Assembly (NCBI RefSeq): GCF_037102585.1
Contig: NW_027043820.1
Coordinates: forward strand, 1,274,501-1,338,500
Source: Saccharomycopsis crataegensis
Lineage: Eukaryota > Ascomycota > Saccharomycetes > Ascoideales > Saccharomycopsidaceae
DNA: 64,000 bases
Direction of reading: 5' to 3'
Position 1 is the stretch's first letter; each line of letters begins with the position of its first letter. The position numbers and the translations under genes are program-made. Below, piece by piece: positions 1-9,848 of the stretch. The notes under the pieces were generated by a model. The model was given only the letters and a program-made list of their open reading frames with translations, was not told the DNA's origin and ran no database searches.

Positions 1-851
1 TTAATAGACATGGCCTCAGGAACAGTAAAAGATTCAATATAGTTAGATAAATTCCTCAAATGGTCTGATTCAATGAACAATTTCTGATTGACAACATTTG
101 AGTCCAATAAGTTATATATCAAAGTGAAGCAATCTTGTAGGACAATACTATTCAGAGAAATTGCGCTCTCTGCATCTATAATTTGAAATAGTTTTGGGAA
201 GATATCTTGGAAAGCGACCATCTTCTGTAAATTGTAATTGTTATTAACAATCGCCATCAATAAAAGGATAGACTCATTTCTTATAGGATCATAATCTGAA
301 TCAATATTAGCGGCAATATTTGGAATAGATATTGGAATGGAAGAAATAATTTCTTTGGCCTTTTGAGGTCTAGTGGAAATCAATGCTTGAAGTAGTTGTA
401 ATGAATATAGAGAAATGTAAAAATCATTAAATTCCAACGCATTAATGATCAACTGCGTTATTTCGAGATCAGATTGAGTCAACTCATCTGCTATTAAATA
501 AGAAAATTGATCTATTGAAACGTCTTGAGATAAGACCACGGAAGGGGACAAATATTTACCATTCTGGAATCTTGATTGGTTTGAAAGCCAGCTGGTATCT
601 TCCTTGGAGCTGCTATTCTTAATGAATAAAACAAGAAGGCACTGCAAAACATTTTTTGTGATTTCTTTGTCTAATTGATCTCTTTTGAAGCATTTGAGGA
701 TATTCTTTAATGAGTATAGGATGATATCTTCTCTATAATAATTGGCGAAGTTTTTAAGGGCCTTAATAGCTGCCCTTCTGTCCAGAATATTCACGGCGTT
801 CGATAGCCTATCGGATATTGTTGGGATCACTTCCTTATCATTAACAGACAT
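1..851 (-). CDS. USO1: USO1/p115 vesicle tethering factor, N-terminal part (cut by window edge)
   Basis: The reading frame opens at an ATG (849-851, read on the minus strand) and stays open to the left edge, giving about 283 N-terminal residues. The translated protein begins MSVNDKEVIPTISDRL and contains the segments DRRAAIKALKNF, NQSRFQNGKY, STRPQKAKE and ESILLLMAIVNN. These match, in order, the armadillo-like globular head of yeast Uso1 as I remember it. Uso1 is a long coiled-coil tether for ER-to-Golgi vesicles. It acts with the Rab Ypt1 before SNARE pairing. The coiled-coil tail lies outside the window, so nothing can be said about total length. The gene is transcribed in the same direction as ATG17, whose stop codon lies about 300 bp upstream of this start. 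Confidence 0.9.
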   Translation of the reverse strand, partial: MSVNDKEVIPTISDRLSNAVNILDRRAAIKALKNFANYYREDIILYSLKNILKCFKRDQLDKEITKNVLQCLLVLFIKNSSSKEDTSWLSNQSRFQNGKYLSPSVVLSQDVSIDQFSYLIADELTQSDLEITQLIINALEFNDFYISLYSLQLLQALISTRPQKAKEIISSIPISIPNIAANIDSDYDPIRNESILLLMAIVNNNYNLQKMVAFQDIFPKLFQIIDAESAISLNSIVLQDCFTLIYNLLDSNVVNQKLFIESDHLRNLSNYIESFTVPEAMSI

Positions 852-1151
852 GGTTCAGCTTTCAGTTCGGGTACTTCTGATATACCAACCTCTATGAAGC
901 TGTACACCTTGATGTGATTTCACAAAAAATCGAGGACATTTTGAAGATTGTCATGTGATAATACACGTATAAATCAAAGCCGCTGGCTTTTCTGAGTTGC
1001 TTGCAATCATAACATAAGCGCATTGGCATGCATGTGTATTTTCATGTTTTTGAACCTGAATTAATGACTTTTAACTACTAGGTATTGATTCATATAGATA
1101 TTCGGCAGCATTTTAAATTACTGAAAAGTATAGAATATTTTAGACAAAAAT
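852..1151. other. Intergenic: USO1 upstream region / ATG17 3' region
   Basis: This 300-bp AT-rich stretch lies between the USO1 start and the ATG17 stop, both on the minus strand, so it must hold the USO1 promoter and the ATG17 terminator. It contains GCATGCATGTG-type alternating purine-pyrimidine sequence near 1026. I see no gene in it. Confidence 0.6.
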
Positions 1152-2591
1152 CTACAAATCCTCATTGAGTTTCATTTTCGCAAACGCAACCAAGCTTTGA
1201 TCAAGTTCAGGGTATTCGTCAAATTCAGAAACCACTTCAATATTTGGGAGCTTATGATTAGAGCTTCTGTTATGGGTGACAACCTCTGATAAATCGCTTG
1301 GTAAGTACCTCATCAAACCTTTTTTGAACTGCTTAGTACTTTTGCGGCTATCATCTTCAATATCATTCAATTCTGTGAAAAAGCTATTAATCAACTTCTT
1401 AATTTTCAAATTTGTGCTGTTTTTCCTGTTAATCTCAAGAATCAATTGGTAGTAGGACCTCTCAAACTCCTTCAAAAATTCCAATAACTTCAAAATCAAT
1501 TTGATATTCCCCAATAGATCCAAATTAACTATACTAATTTCGCTAGCATTATGAACAAAGTTATTTTTCAAGAAATTGAAATTGAGATTATTCAAATTCT
1601 TTATTGTAAACTCGATGTTCAAATTTCTGTTTGTTTTGGTAAGAAAATCATTGACAATGAAATTCTTGATTATCAATTCTTCATAAATCTTATTTAGGTT
1701 AGAATTTAGATTGTTCAAGTTTTTATTATTTTTAAGTTTCTCAATTTTTAGTAAAAGCAATTTCAAATCGCTCAATACATTGGGTGCCTCTTGAGAATCA
1801 TCATTCAATATCGGAATTAATTGACTCAATTGTTCATGATGATTATTATTCAATAGCTTGATAGACTCATTGCACTGACCATAATGGTTACTAAGGGATT
1901 CGATCAAACTAGCCATCTCTAATTCGTAGTAGTTTATCAAAATTGAGTATTTCTCATTTGCACCAAGCTGAGAATTACTATTGTCATTAGAATACAAATT
2001 CAACTCCACGAGGTCTTTGTAGAAATAGCTATTAATGCTCAAGAACTCATTGACCAAACTTTCACAAAAATTTTCAAAATTAACGAGGTTGCTTTCAAAA
2101 AATCTCAACTGGTTTTCAAGCAAATAGCTACGCAAAGGATCAAAATTATCACTAATGATCTCAAAGTTTTGCTGTAACTTCAAAAATTCTTCCAATGACA
2201 AATAATCATATAAGGATTTGGCTTGTTGGTCATCTTTTTTGTCCAAGAAACAAACCAAATTCTGGTCAATGATAATGCTGTTCAAGTTGGTAAGGGATTG
2301 GTTCAACTGATGGATTAAATCACCAAAATAATTCAAATTTCTTCTAAACTTTGACCTAAAGATGTTGTTAAATTTTTTTAGCTTTATGAATATCTGGTTC
2401 ATTATTTCTATCAGGTCTTTAAGAAACACAATCATATAATTGATCTTCAAGATGAGTAGATTGTTATCATCCAACACTGACTTGAAGTATTTGAGAATGT
2501 CATTAGTGCTAATACCTATGCCTTCTGCCTCATTCAAATAGCCTCTCGCATTGCTCAACCAGTGTCCTAACTGTACTCTTGCATCAGACAT
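1152..2591 (-). CDS. ATG17: Autophagy scaffold protein Atg17
   Basis: The predicted protein has 479 residues, starting at an ATG (2589-2591), and is almost entirely helical with many Leu, Asn, Ile and Lys residues and no membrane segment. The N-terminus (QLGHWLSNARGYLNEAE) and a C-terminal LPSDLSE motif match the Atg17 pattern of a helical start and a late L-P-x-D-L motif. Atg17 is the crescent-shaped scaffold of the Atg1 kinase complex, binds the Atg29-Atg31 pair and nucleates the pre-autophagosomal structure on starvation. S. cerevisiae Atg17 is 417 residues, so this copy is slightly long; extra Asn-rich stretches around residues 285-310 explain part of that. The family diverges fast, so the call rests on overall form and short motifs. 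The gene shares a 279-bp divergent promoter with SLM1. Confidence 0.7.
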   Translation of the reverse strand: MSDARVQLGHWLSNARGYLNEAEGIGISTNDILKYFKSVLDDNNLLILKINYMIVFLKDLIEIMNQIFIKLKKFNNIFRSKFRRNLNYFGDLIHQLNQSLTNLNSIIIDQNLVCFLDKKDDQQAKSLYDYLSLEEFLKLQQNFEIISDNFDPLRSYLLENQLRFFESNLVNFENFCESLVNEFLSINSYFYKDLVELNLYSNDNSNSQLGANEKYSILINYYELEMASLIESLSNHYGQCNESIKLLNNNHHEQLSQLIPILNDDSQEAPNVLSDLKLLLLKIEKLKNNKNLNNLNSNLNKIYEELIIKNFIVNDFLTKTNRNLNIEFTIKNLNNLNFNFLKNNFVHNASEISIVNLDLLGNIKLILKLLEFLKEFERSYYQLILEINRKNSTNLKIKKLINSFFTELNDIEDDSRKSTKQFKKGLMRYLPSDLSEVVTHNRSSNHKLPNIEVVSEFDEYPELDQSLVAFAKMKLNEDL

Positions 2592-2764
2592 TACTCATCC
2601 TGATACAGCCTCTCTGTCACTAATATTATTGCTGTACTTTATTTGCCTAATCAGTAACTGTATAGGTCTTCCCTAGGTGAGATAAATAAGTTACCCTGCC
2701 TCATACACCCCGCATAATAAACGAACACCCCCTACCAGCGAAATTATTGAAGGTATTTCTCACG

Positions 2765-2880
2765 ATGTTTGCTACCTGGTTGCCATAAAATAGTCATAAC
2801 CCACTGCATTTCATTCCTTTACTGCTACCAACTCGTCGTCTCTCACTTCAACAACACACCAACTTATGTCATGTCCTTAA
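2765..2880 (+). promoter_or_regulatory. Two short upstream reading frames before SLM1, one overlapping its start
   Basis: An ATG at 2765 opens an 8-codon frame ending at 2788. A second ATG at 2866 opens a 5-codon frame (through the stop at 2878-2880) that overlaps the SLM1 start at 2871 in another frame, so two ATGs lie 5 nt apart. If the transcript begins upstream of these, they could lower or tune SLM1 initiation. The transcription start is not known. Confidence 0.4.
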
Positions 2881-5465
2881 CGTCTCAGAAGCAGGACTAT
2901 CTGAACCCACTCTCGCAGCTGTTGCCGACCAATGCCAACCCCACTGATATTCTAGCTGCCAGATTCACGTCTTGGAGAGCGATTATCAAAGGTTTGATAA
3001 CATACTTGAAGGATGTTATCCTGGTACACGAGGAGGCAGTGTTGCAACAAGTGAGGCTCCAACATAGCATCTCTAACAACTTCCCATTGAGTGATGGCTC
3101 TAATATGATCGCCAATCCTCAAAACAACGGAAACAATGGTACCAATCCAACAGGCGCAATGGCAAACAACACAATTGAAGAGATTAATAGTATCAAGAAA
3201 TTTTTCTTACCATTTGGGAATGGCTCTATCGTTGATGTTGCAAATTCTTTAAATGAGTATCACAAAATTCAAGGGAGCTATACCTCGAGGACCGCCAAAG
3301 AATTGGCTACCACAATTGTTCCAAGATTGGAAGACCTAAGAAGAGATTTGTCCATCAAAATTAAGGAAATTAGGAACTTAAGCTCAGATTTTAAGAATAC
3401 TATATCAAAAGAGGTTGCCCAAACCAGAATAGACTTGGGGGAGTTCTACAAATCCATTGATCAAGTTAAGTCTATTGGCTCCAAGAATTCACCAGCAAAG
3501 GAAGACCCTTTTTTAACCAAGATTTATTTAGATAGACAAATCAAAAAGCAATTATTAGAGGAAAACTATCTCCACGAAGCGTTTGTGAATATCCAGACTT
3601 CTGGTAAAGAATTAGAAAAGTTGGTTTTCATGGAAATACAGAATGTTTTGAAAGTTTATGCCAGATTAGTTGGTGAAGAAAGTCAAGTTATATTCAATGC
3701 TTTGATTCCAAAACTTGACGATGGTTTTCTTGCAAAGCCATCTGATAGTGAATGGGACTCATTCATCAAGCAAAACCCAAATAATTTCATCAATACTGAC
3801 GCTATCAGAGCCCGGAAGTTTTCAGATATATCCTATAAATACATTATTGATCCTTTAATCCTTGAAGTTCGTTCTTCATTCCTTGAAAGAAGATCAAAAT
3901 TTTTGAAATCATATGCGAGAGGCTGGTACGTGTTGACCCCAACCGCGATTCATGAATTTAAATCGTCAGACAGAAAGAAAGATATCAACCCTGTGTTGTC
4001 TCTTTCTCTTGATGATTGTCAAGTTTCTGAACATTCCAAGAAGGATACTGCTAACCCAAATACTTGGCATAAATTTGTATTACATACAAAACAGAATGGT
4101 ATAATTCATAGAGGCCATAATTGGGTTTTCAGAGCAGAATCTTATGATTTGATGATCAGTTGGTACAATGATATAAAGAAGTTGACTCAATTGCCAACCC
4201 CAGAATCCAGAGCTCACTATATTGCAGAAAAATTACAATTACAGCAACAAAAAAATAACAGAAAGTCTTTACAACTTCACTCCAGCTCTAATTTGAGTTT
4301 GGCTTATAATGTGACTCAAAGGGATTTGAATAATAAAAGCAGAAACTCTGATAAACGTATGAGTGCTCCAGTTGGTCCATTGTCTCATACACAAGGCCAA
4401 TTCAGTGCTACACTTGGTAAATCACAAAATGATGATGATGAAGGTAGCTTAGTGACGAGGGATGGGATTATAATGACACCGGTTGACTCTATGGATGATG
4501 ATAAGCAACAACAGCAGCAGAAACAGCAGCAACAGCAGCAAATCCCACAAATTCAGTATCCTCAGGCTCAATCTGTCCCTTTTGAAAGTCCTCAGCACCA
4601 GAGATCACTTAGTTTACAGCAACAACCTCACCAATCTATGCCAGCAGGTAGCAATCCATACTATGTCACTAGTAATTCTCCAGCTCCTCTCCAAAGATCA
4701 GCCTCGCTCGCAGTTCAACCGGTAAATATGGTTTTGCCAAATGGGAATATCGCCCAATCGGCAATGGCTAAAGGCATGGTAACAAGCTTATCAAATAATT
4801 CACAGGGCATGTTGAATAGATCTATGACGATGATGGCTTCAAATAATTACATCCCGCAACAGCCACAAGGGCAAATTCCTCAGCAACAATCATACATCCC
4901 CGTGGATGGAACAACCCCTCACCAACAGCAGTATATTCCAGTTGATCCAAACTACCAGTTGCAACAACAATTACAGCAACAACAACAACAGCAATACATG
5001 ATGTTGAATAATGGTAATGGCTATCTTACTCCTCAAGATTTCCATTCAATTGGTCCTGCGATCTCTAATAATACCTATATTTCTAACAGTGTCCCATATA
5101 AACAGTCAGTCCAGGCGCAAAATGGTGGGAACAGTTTCACTAGCCAAAATTATAAAACTATAAATGCACAATCTGGAGTTTTATCTGATAATGGCTCAAA
5201 TACTATTACTGGGGCAAGTCCAATAGAACAAGCTAGTGGGCAGTTTAGTCAAATGAACTTATCTGGCGATAACAAAAACGCGCCAAGTACAATTGTTGAG
5301 TCAGATACCGTTGCTGATGATAATAGTGTCATTAATCATCCAGTTGGTGGGATTGAGGGATCTCAGATTATCAATGAGAAGCATGTTGGTCACCAAGTGG
5401 ACGAATCTTTTGGGACAAATGCTACTACTTTTGTTCAAAATAATAATAGTTTCACATTGAATTGA
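2871..5465 (+). CDS. SLM1: Slm1/Slm2-type PH-domain protein, TORC2 and eisosome effector
   Basis: The 864-residue protein starts at the ATG at 2871. The open frame extends 34 codons further upstream but without an in-frame ATG. Residues about 15-290 form the helical F-BAR-like region (ILAARFTSWRAIIKGL, later KELATTIVPRLEDLRRDL). A PH domain follows at about 340-470 (RGWYVLTPTAIHEFKSSD ... NWVFRAESYDLMISWYNDIKKL). The C-terminal 380 residues are disordered and rich in Gln, Asn and Ser, with several CAA/CAG-coded glutamine runs. Slm proteins bind PI(4,5)P2 and TORC2 at the plasma membrane and recruit Ypk1 to TORC2. S. cerevisiae Slm1 has 686 residues, and the excess here lies in the Gln-rich tail. 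Only three CTG codons occur. One, at 3021-3023, falls in DVIxVHEEAV, where serine is likelier than leucine if I recall the family correctly. Confidence 0.88.
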   Translation: MSLTSQKQDYLNPLSQLLPTNANPTDILAARFTSWRAIIKGLITYLKDVILVHEEAVLQQVRLQHSISNNFPLSDGSNMIANPQNNGNNGTNPTGAMANNTIEEINSIKKFFLPFGNGSIVDVANSLNEYHKIQGSYTSRTAKELATTIVPRLEDLRRDLSIKIKEIRNLSSDFKNTISKEVAQTRIDLGEFYKSIDQVKSIGSKNSPAKEDPFLTKIYLDRQIKKQLLEENYLHEAFVNIQTSGKELEKLVFMEIQNVLKVYARLVGEESQVIFNALIPKLDDGFLAKPSDSEWDSFIKQNPNNFINTDAIRARKFSDISYKYIIDPLILEVRSSFLERRSKFLKSYARGWYVLTPTAIHEFKSSDRKKDINPVLSLSLDDCQVSEHSKKDTANPNTWHKFVLHTKQNGIIHRGHNWVFRAESYDLMISWYNDIKKLTQLPTPESRAHYIAEKLQLQQQKNNRKSLQLHSSSNLSLAYNVTQRDLNNKSRNSDKRMSAPVGPLSHTQGQFSATLGKSQNDDDEGSLVTRDGIIMTPVDSMDDDKQQQQQKQQQQQQIPQIQYPQAQSVPFESPQHQRSLSLQQQPHQSMPAGSNPYYVTSNSPAPLQRSASLAVQPVNMVLPNGNIAQSAMAKGMVTSLSNNSQGMLNRSMTMMASNNYIPQQPQGQIPQQQSYIPVDGTTPHQQQYIPVDPNYQLQQQLQQQQQQQYMMLNNGNGYLTPQDFHSIGPAISNNTYISNSVPYKQSVQAQNGGNSFTSQNYKTINAQSGVLSDNGSNTITGASPIEQASGQFSQMNLSGDNKNAPSTIVESDTVADDNSVINHPVGGIEGSQIINEKHVGHQVDESFGTNATTFVQNNNSFTLN

Positions 5466-6137
5466 TTTACTCTTGTTCTATCTAGTGTTATTTACTTCTC
5501 TTTCTTTTACTCTATTTTTCTATATTTTTTTATTGTTAATTGTCATTTTATTAATCAGAATATTCTCAGTTGGTGCTTACTCATACTTTGAAATTATACC
5601 ATTCTATTGTGTAACAGCACCTTGGGATAACAGGGAACAGAAAAAATTGAAACGGCTTCATTTAGTTATCTAGACAAGCTACTACTAATTTGAATTACTT
5701 CTATACTATTTATAAAATCACTTGTAACAGGCGGGGTTCACAAACTCCCTCCACAGCGACGCGTTCCAGGACAATATACTGATAGCACCTTGGATGGTGT
5801 CCCCTCTTCCCACTAAATATAAAGACTCACTATGTTTCATGTCACCAAAAGGTACCTACAATAACCAATGCCATATAAATCGTGAATATATTGTATTTGT
5901 AAACATAAAATCTATTTAAAGAAACCAAACCATAACACCAAGTGTATAATGAAAATAAAAAAGTTAACGAGGATATCATTAAAAAAAATCCCAAACCAAA
6001 AACAAAAACCTAAAAAACAGAAGAAGATAAAACTGGAACACTAACACAAAAAATAAAAAAAAAAAAAAGATATACAAAAAAAAAAAAGTTTAACAATTCC
6101 TCATCATCTAATGTACATGAAAGATCTAGAAAGCAAC
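5466..6137. other. Intergenic: convergent 3' regions of SLM1 and the velvet gene
   Basis: This 672-bp AT-rich spacer lies between two converging genes, with T-rich sequence after SLM1 and long A-tracts (about 5980-6090) after the velvet gene. These fit paired terminators and polyadenylation signals. I see no gene or RNA in it. Confidence 0.55.
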
Positions 6138-7973
6138 TCATATTTGAAAATTTTGTCGCAACAACAAATCTGATTGTTGATAAATTTCATTAAAGTTCAA
6201 CAACTCCGTGCCCAAGTCTAGTTGGTTATCAGCTAAACTCGCACCAATATTATCCACAAGTAAAGTTCCGTCATTTAGTTGTTGCTGGTTTTGATGCTGT
6301 TGTTCAATCTGTGCTTGAAAGCTCTTCAATTGCTGTTGTTGATGATCGGTGAGGTCATCGATACTGTCGCTGCCATTTGCACTATCTGGAGCCTGACTAA
6401 TTTCGAGCTGTCCGTCTTGAGTATTGGTTGGAACGTTATCTCCGTCATTCCAAAAAATTGGGATTTGCTCTAGTGGAATAGTGCTTCTTGGGACATCACC
6501 ATTTCCACCAATAGAATTCATTGTGTCCTCCATGTTGATATTCATCCCCATCGTCTGTTGCAACAATAAATTATTGATTGGTGTGTTTCCATCGGCTGAC
6601 ATGGCGTTATTGTTGTTGTTCATCATCATTGACATCATGTGCTGGTTATCAATGGTATAAGCACTGAACAATTGTTGATGGTGGTTGTTTGACATCGCTA
6701 CTGGAGTAGCGGTAGCTGAAGGAGTAGCTTGATTAATACCTGGGAATCCTGCAGGAGATGCAAATTCTTCAGACTTGATGGATGGACTGGCATCAACAGA
6801 GTTGGTACTGTCATTGGTGTTTATCGTGGAAAACATTTCAGAATAAACATTGAATGATGGTTCGGCACTCTGGATGTTGAAATTTCTTCTTGGTTTTGGT
6901 TGGGCCAAAGGAGAAGAAGTATTGTAGTCTGAAGACAGGGCCAACCCACTTCTCAACATATCATTATAAGGAGTATTAAAATGCTCACCGGTGGTTATGA
7001 TCTGAGGCAACGCTGTTTGTGGTCTTTTGATTTGATTGAACCCGGTATGCAAGTTACCAATTGGTGCTGGACTGTAAGCATTGTCGTTTCTATTAGCAAT
7101 ATTGACAGCAGCAGCCGTGGCAGCAGCTTGAGCGCTTTGGAAGTTTTGAAGCATTTGCAAATCAAGACTAGTGCCTGGTCGGTTGAAAACATTTTCATCC
7201 AAGCCAAAATGATTGGTGCCTGTCAATGAATAGTTCATGCGGCCATTATTGTAAGTGAATTTCTTATCAACTCTGAAACCATCAAGATCAACCATGTTGC
7301 TATGAGATCCAGTAATGTTTCTTTGTTTTCTGGCTCTAATTTTACACCCAGCTTTTTTCAATTCATTGTTCAATTCAGGAGACGCTTCCAAGCCATCGAA
7401 GGCAGCATCGGTATAGACAGTAAACACCGAAGAATATGAAGTTGCCTTATTCCTATGAACAATATTTGGCAGGAGAGAACCAGTTTTAGAGAAACTTTGT
7501 ACTTCAAATAAGTCAAATTTTAAACGATAACTACCTTTGTATCTGACGGACAAGTTATCAAACACGGCACACGCAGTGTATGGAGAACCACGGTAGAATT
7601 GGGCACTGACAGCAGTGGTACCTCTTAAAACCTCTTCATCATTTTCAGTCTTTTCAAAAAATCTAGACTTTCTCTGCTTTTGGAAAAAAGATTCTTTATC
7701 ATTAGAACCAAGGCACTCAATGGAAGCTCTGATGAAAAACATGCTCAAACTATGGTCAATAACATTATTGTCGATAAATTCGTTTTCATTCAATCTGATT
7801 TCAACTACTGGCTGAGGATCGACTAATCTTCTGCTGCTGTTACGTGTTTGTTTTCTCCCGGCCACCCTTGCCTTTACCGGCTGTTGAACAACTCTTAACA
7901 GATAGTTTCCTTGGATTGAACTGACTTTGGATGAGTCCAATGGTTGGACCGAATTCTTCAAGAATTTGACCAT
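6138..7973 (-). CDS. Velvet-domain transcription factor (VosA/VelB-like)
   Basis: The predicted protein has 611 residues, starting at the ATG at 7971-7973. A velvet domain spans residues about 24-219. Its marks are YLLRVVQQPVKARVAG (24-39), VDPQPVVEIRL (51-61), FDNLSVRYKGSYRLKFDLFE (138-157), a VHRNKATSYSSVFTVY block (172-187) and the closing GCKIRARKQ (209-217). In known velvet factors (VosA, VelB, VeA; Ryp2 and Ryp3 of Histoplasma) this fold binds DNA and forms heterodimers that control sporulation, morphology and secondary metabolism. The N-terminal ARVAG...VDPQPVV stretch resembles VosA most. The remaining 390 residues are Gln/Asn/Ser-rich and look like an activation region. The gene has no intron and its base composition resembles its neighbours. 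A 1.08-kb divergent promoter separates it from the YBL036C homologue. The domain call is firm. The subgroup and biological role are inference. Confidence 0.9.
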   Translation of the reverse strand: MVKFLKNSVQPLDSSKVSSIQGNYLLRVVQQPVKARVAGRKQTRNSSRRLVDPQPVVEIRLNENEFIDNNVIDHSLSMFFIRASIECLGSNDKESFFQKQRKSRFFEKTENDEEVLRGTTAVSAQFYRGSPYTACAVFDNLSVRYKGSYRLKFDLFEVQSFSKTGSLLPNIVHRNKATSYSSVFTVYTDAAFDGLEASPELNNELKKAGCKIRARKQRNITGSHSNMVDLDGFRVDKKFTYNNGRMNYSLTGTNHFGLDENVFNRPGTSLDLQMLQNFQSAQAAATAAAVNIANRNDNAYSPAPIGNLHTGFNQIKRPQTALPQIITTGEHFNTPYNDMLRSGLALSSDYNTSSPLAQPKPRRNFNIQSAEPSFNVYSEMFSTINTNDSTNSVDASPSIKSEEFASPAGFPGINQATPSATATPVAMSNNHHQQLFSAYTIDNQHMMSMMMNNNNNAMSADGNTPINNLLLQQTMGMNINMEDTMNSIGGNGDVPRSTIPLEQIPIFWNDGDNVPTNTQDGQLEISQAPDSANGSDSIDDLTDHQQQQLKSFQAQIEQQHQNQQQLNDGTLLVDNIGASLADNQLDLGTELLNFNEIYQQSDLLLRQNFQI

Positions 7974-9053
7974 TTTCAAAAACAGCTAGTGATGTTGATA
8001 TTGATACTGATATTGATCTTTATCTTCTTTTTTCTTCTTAAAGCTTATCTGATATCCTTGAAATGTGTTTTTGGTTTGTTTCCTCACGGCCACTAATAAG
8101 AAATGAAGGATTAGCACAGATATCGAGAGCAAAAGAGAAGAAAAGAAGAAAAAAAATATTATGGTATTACCAAAGGTCTATGGTGGAATGTAATATTATT
8201 TATATATGGAGCTGTTAGTGAAGCATATATTATGCTTGCTTGTAGTAAAAAATACTTACAACCCATGGTAATTGGTCCCATCCACTGATCAGTTGGAAGC
8301 ATAACCGTTTGCTGAAGAATCGATGAAACACCAGCATGCATGAGTCGACATTGGAGAGGAAAATAGCTTTTTCTTTCTCTTTAAATACGATGGTTTGAAG
8401 CAGAAAATTCAATGGAAGTGGGTACTGTAAGGAGGCTTATTATTATTATTATTATTATTCTTCTTATTCAATGTTTGTGTGTTGATTTGCTTGAAGGGCA
8501 GTGTGGGTGTTACATTTTGTCATTTTCAATACGCATTATCCACAGTATGCCTCCAGTATTATCCAAATAAACAACAGGATAAAACCTTTATTTTGATAAT
8601 CATGAAAGAACAATAATTATAGTGGAAAACACACACACACACACACACACATACACAAATAATTGTAAATTATATAGTCTGGCACTGGTCTGTTTGATTT
8701 AATGTTATTGCCGTTATCTTTTTTTTTTCTTAACCTTCTGGAAGCTGTGCATCTGCATCTGCACCTTCCCCCAAATCAGGATTCTATGAAAAACTAGCCT
8801 AATTAAGACTAATATACCTGCAATGACTCTCATGTATCAATACTAAATGACTAAATTTTCATAAAACGAGATCCCTTGAAGGAAAATATATCCCAAAACT
8901 AGCACTTGGCATGGCTAACTCTTATCAGCAACAAGCGGTTCCCCGATGCCATGGTGATGACAGGGTTACCCATCACCCAGAAGTACGGAGAAAGTTCTCC
9001 AGCGATGAGTAAAAGTCACAAATAATATCCCATCCTGGGCAGATCACTGTGTT
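7974..9053. other. Long divergent promoter, velvet gene / YBL036C homologue
   Basis: This 1080-bp region has no gene I can support. It carries a (TTA)n run at about 8437-8459, an (AC)11 run at 8629-8650, T-tracts near 8720 and a CT-rich stretch before the velvet start. The length is large for this window and suits a heavily regulated developmental gene. Confidence 0.55.
8629..8650. repeat. (AC)11 dinucleotide microsatellite
   Basis: Eleven perfect AC units lie within the divergent promoter of the velvet gene and the YBL036C homologue. Such runs vary in length and could serve as a strain marker. Confidence 0.9.
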
Positions 9054-9848
9054 ATGATTAAAAGAGTCATGGAAGCCGCAGGAAAACCGTTGGTCAAGGC
9101 CACCGCCCAGAGAACTCAAGAGCTTGTTGGTAATTACGACGCCATTGGTGCTCAAGTCGCCGAGGCTTGCAAGAAATATCAGAGACCACAGTCACAAGTT
9201 CGAGTGTTGCCAGTATCAAAGTTCAAGCCAGCTAATGATATTTTGGCATTGTACGAAACCAAGGGTCTTAGAAACTTTGGGGAAAACTATGTCCAAGAGT
9301 TAGTGGAAAAATCCCAAATATTGCCAGAAGACATCCAATGGCACTTTATTGGTAATCTTCAGAGCAATAAAGTCAAGCACTTGGCTACCGTGAAGAACTT
9401 GTTTGTTATTGAATCTGCCTCAGGCTACAGTAAGATGAAGAAGTTGAATGACTTGAGAGAAGAGTCTTGGCCTATTACCAATGTGTATTTCCAAATTAAC
9501 ACCTCCGATGAGGCGCAAAAAGGTGGTTTATCATATGACGAAGTTGACAAGATCGTGGAAGAGATTAAAAACATTAACAAATCATGCGCCAAGCTTGCTT
9601 TCAAGGGATTTATGACTATTGGTTCCGTTGGTCAATCTACCAAGCATGATGGGTCAGAAAATACTGACTTTGAAAAATTGGTGAACTTGAGAAAACAGGT
9701 TGCAGAAAAGTTGAATATTGAGGAAAATGAACTTGATTTGTCCATGGGTATGAGTAATGATTACGAAGAAGCTATTAGACAAGGTACCAACCAAGTTAGA
9801 ATTGGAACCAACATTTTTGGTGCTAGAGATTATTCCAAAAAAAACTAA
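9054..9848 (+). CDS. YBL036C: YggS/PROSC-family PLP homeostasis protein (YBL036C-like)
   Basis: The protein has 264 residues and starts at an ATG at 9054. The PLP lysine lies in VLPVSKFKP (about K56). Other family marks are FGENYVQELVEK, IQWHFIGNLQSNK, FMTIG, LSMGMSNDYEEAIRQG and VRIGTNIFG. This is the single-domain alanine-racemase-like fold that binds pyridoxal 5'-phosphate without known catalysis and buffers free PLP in the cell. Family members are found from bacteria (YggS) to human (PLPBP). Length and motifs fit a whole gene. There is no targeting signal in the first 20 residues that I would trust, so a cytosolic place is likely. A second ATG lies at residue 6, so the exact start could be slightly later. 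Confidence 0.93.
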   Translation: MIKRVMEAAGKPLVKATAQRTQELVGNYDAIGAQVAEACKKYQRPQSQVRVLPVSKFKPANDILALYETKGLRNFGENYVQELVEKSQILPEDIQWHFIGNLQSNKVKHLATVKNLFVIESASGYSKMKKLNDLREESWPITNVYFQINTSDEAQKGGLSYDEVDKIVEEIKNINKSCAKLAFKGFMTIGSVGQSTKHDGSENTDFEKLVNLRKQVAEKLNIEENELDLSMGMSNDYEEAIRQGTNQVRIGTNIFGARDYSKKN

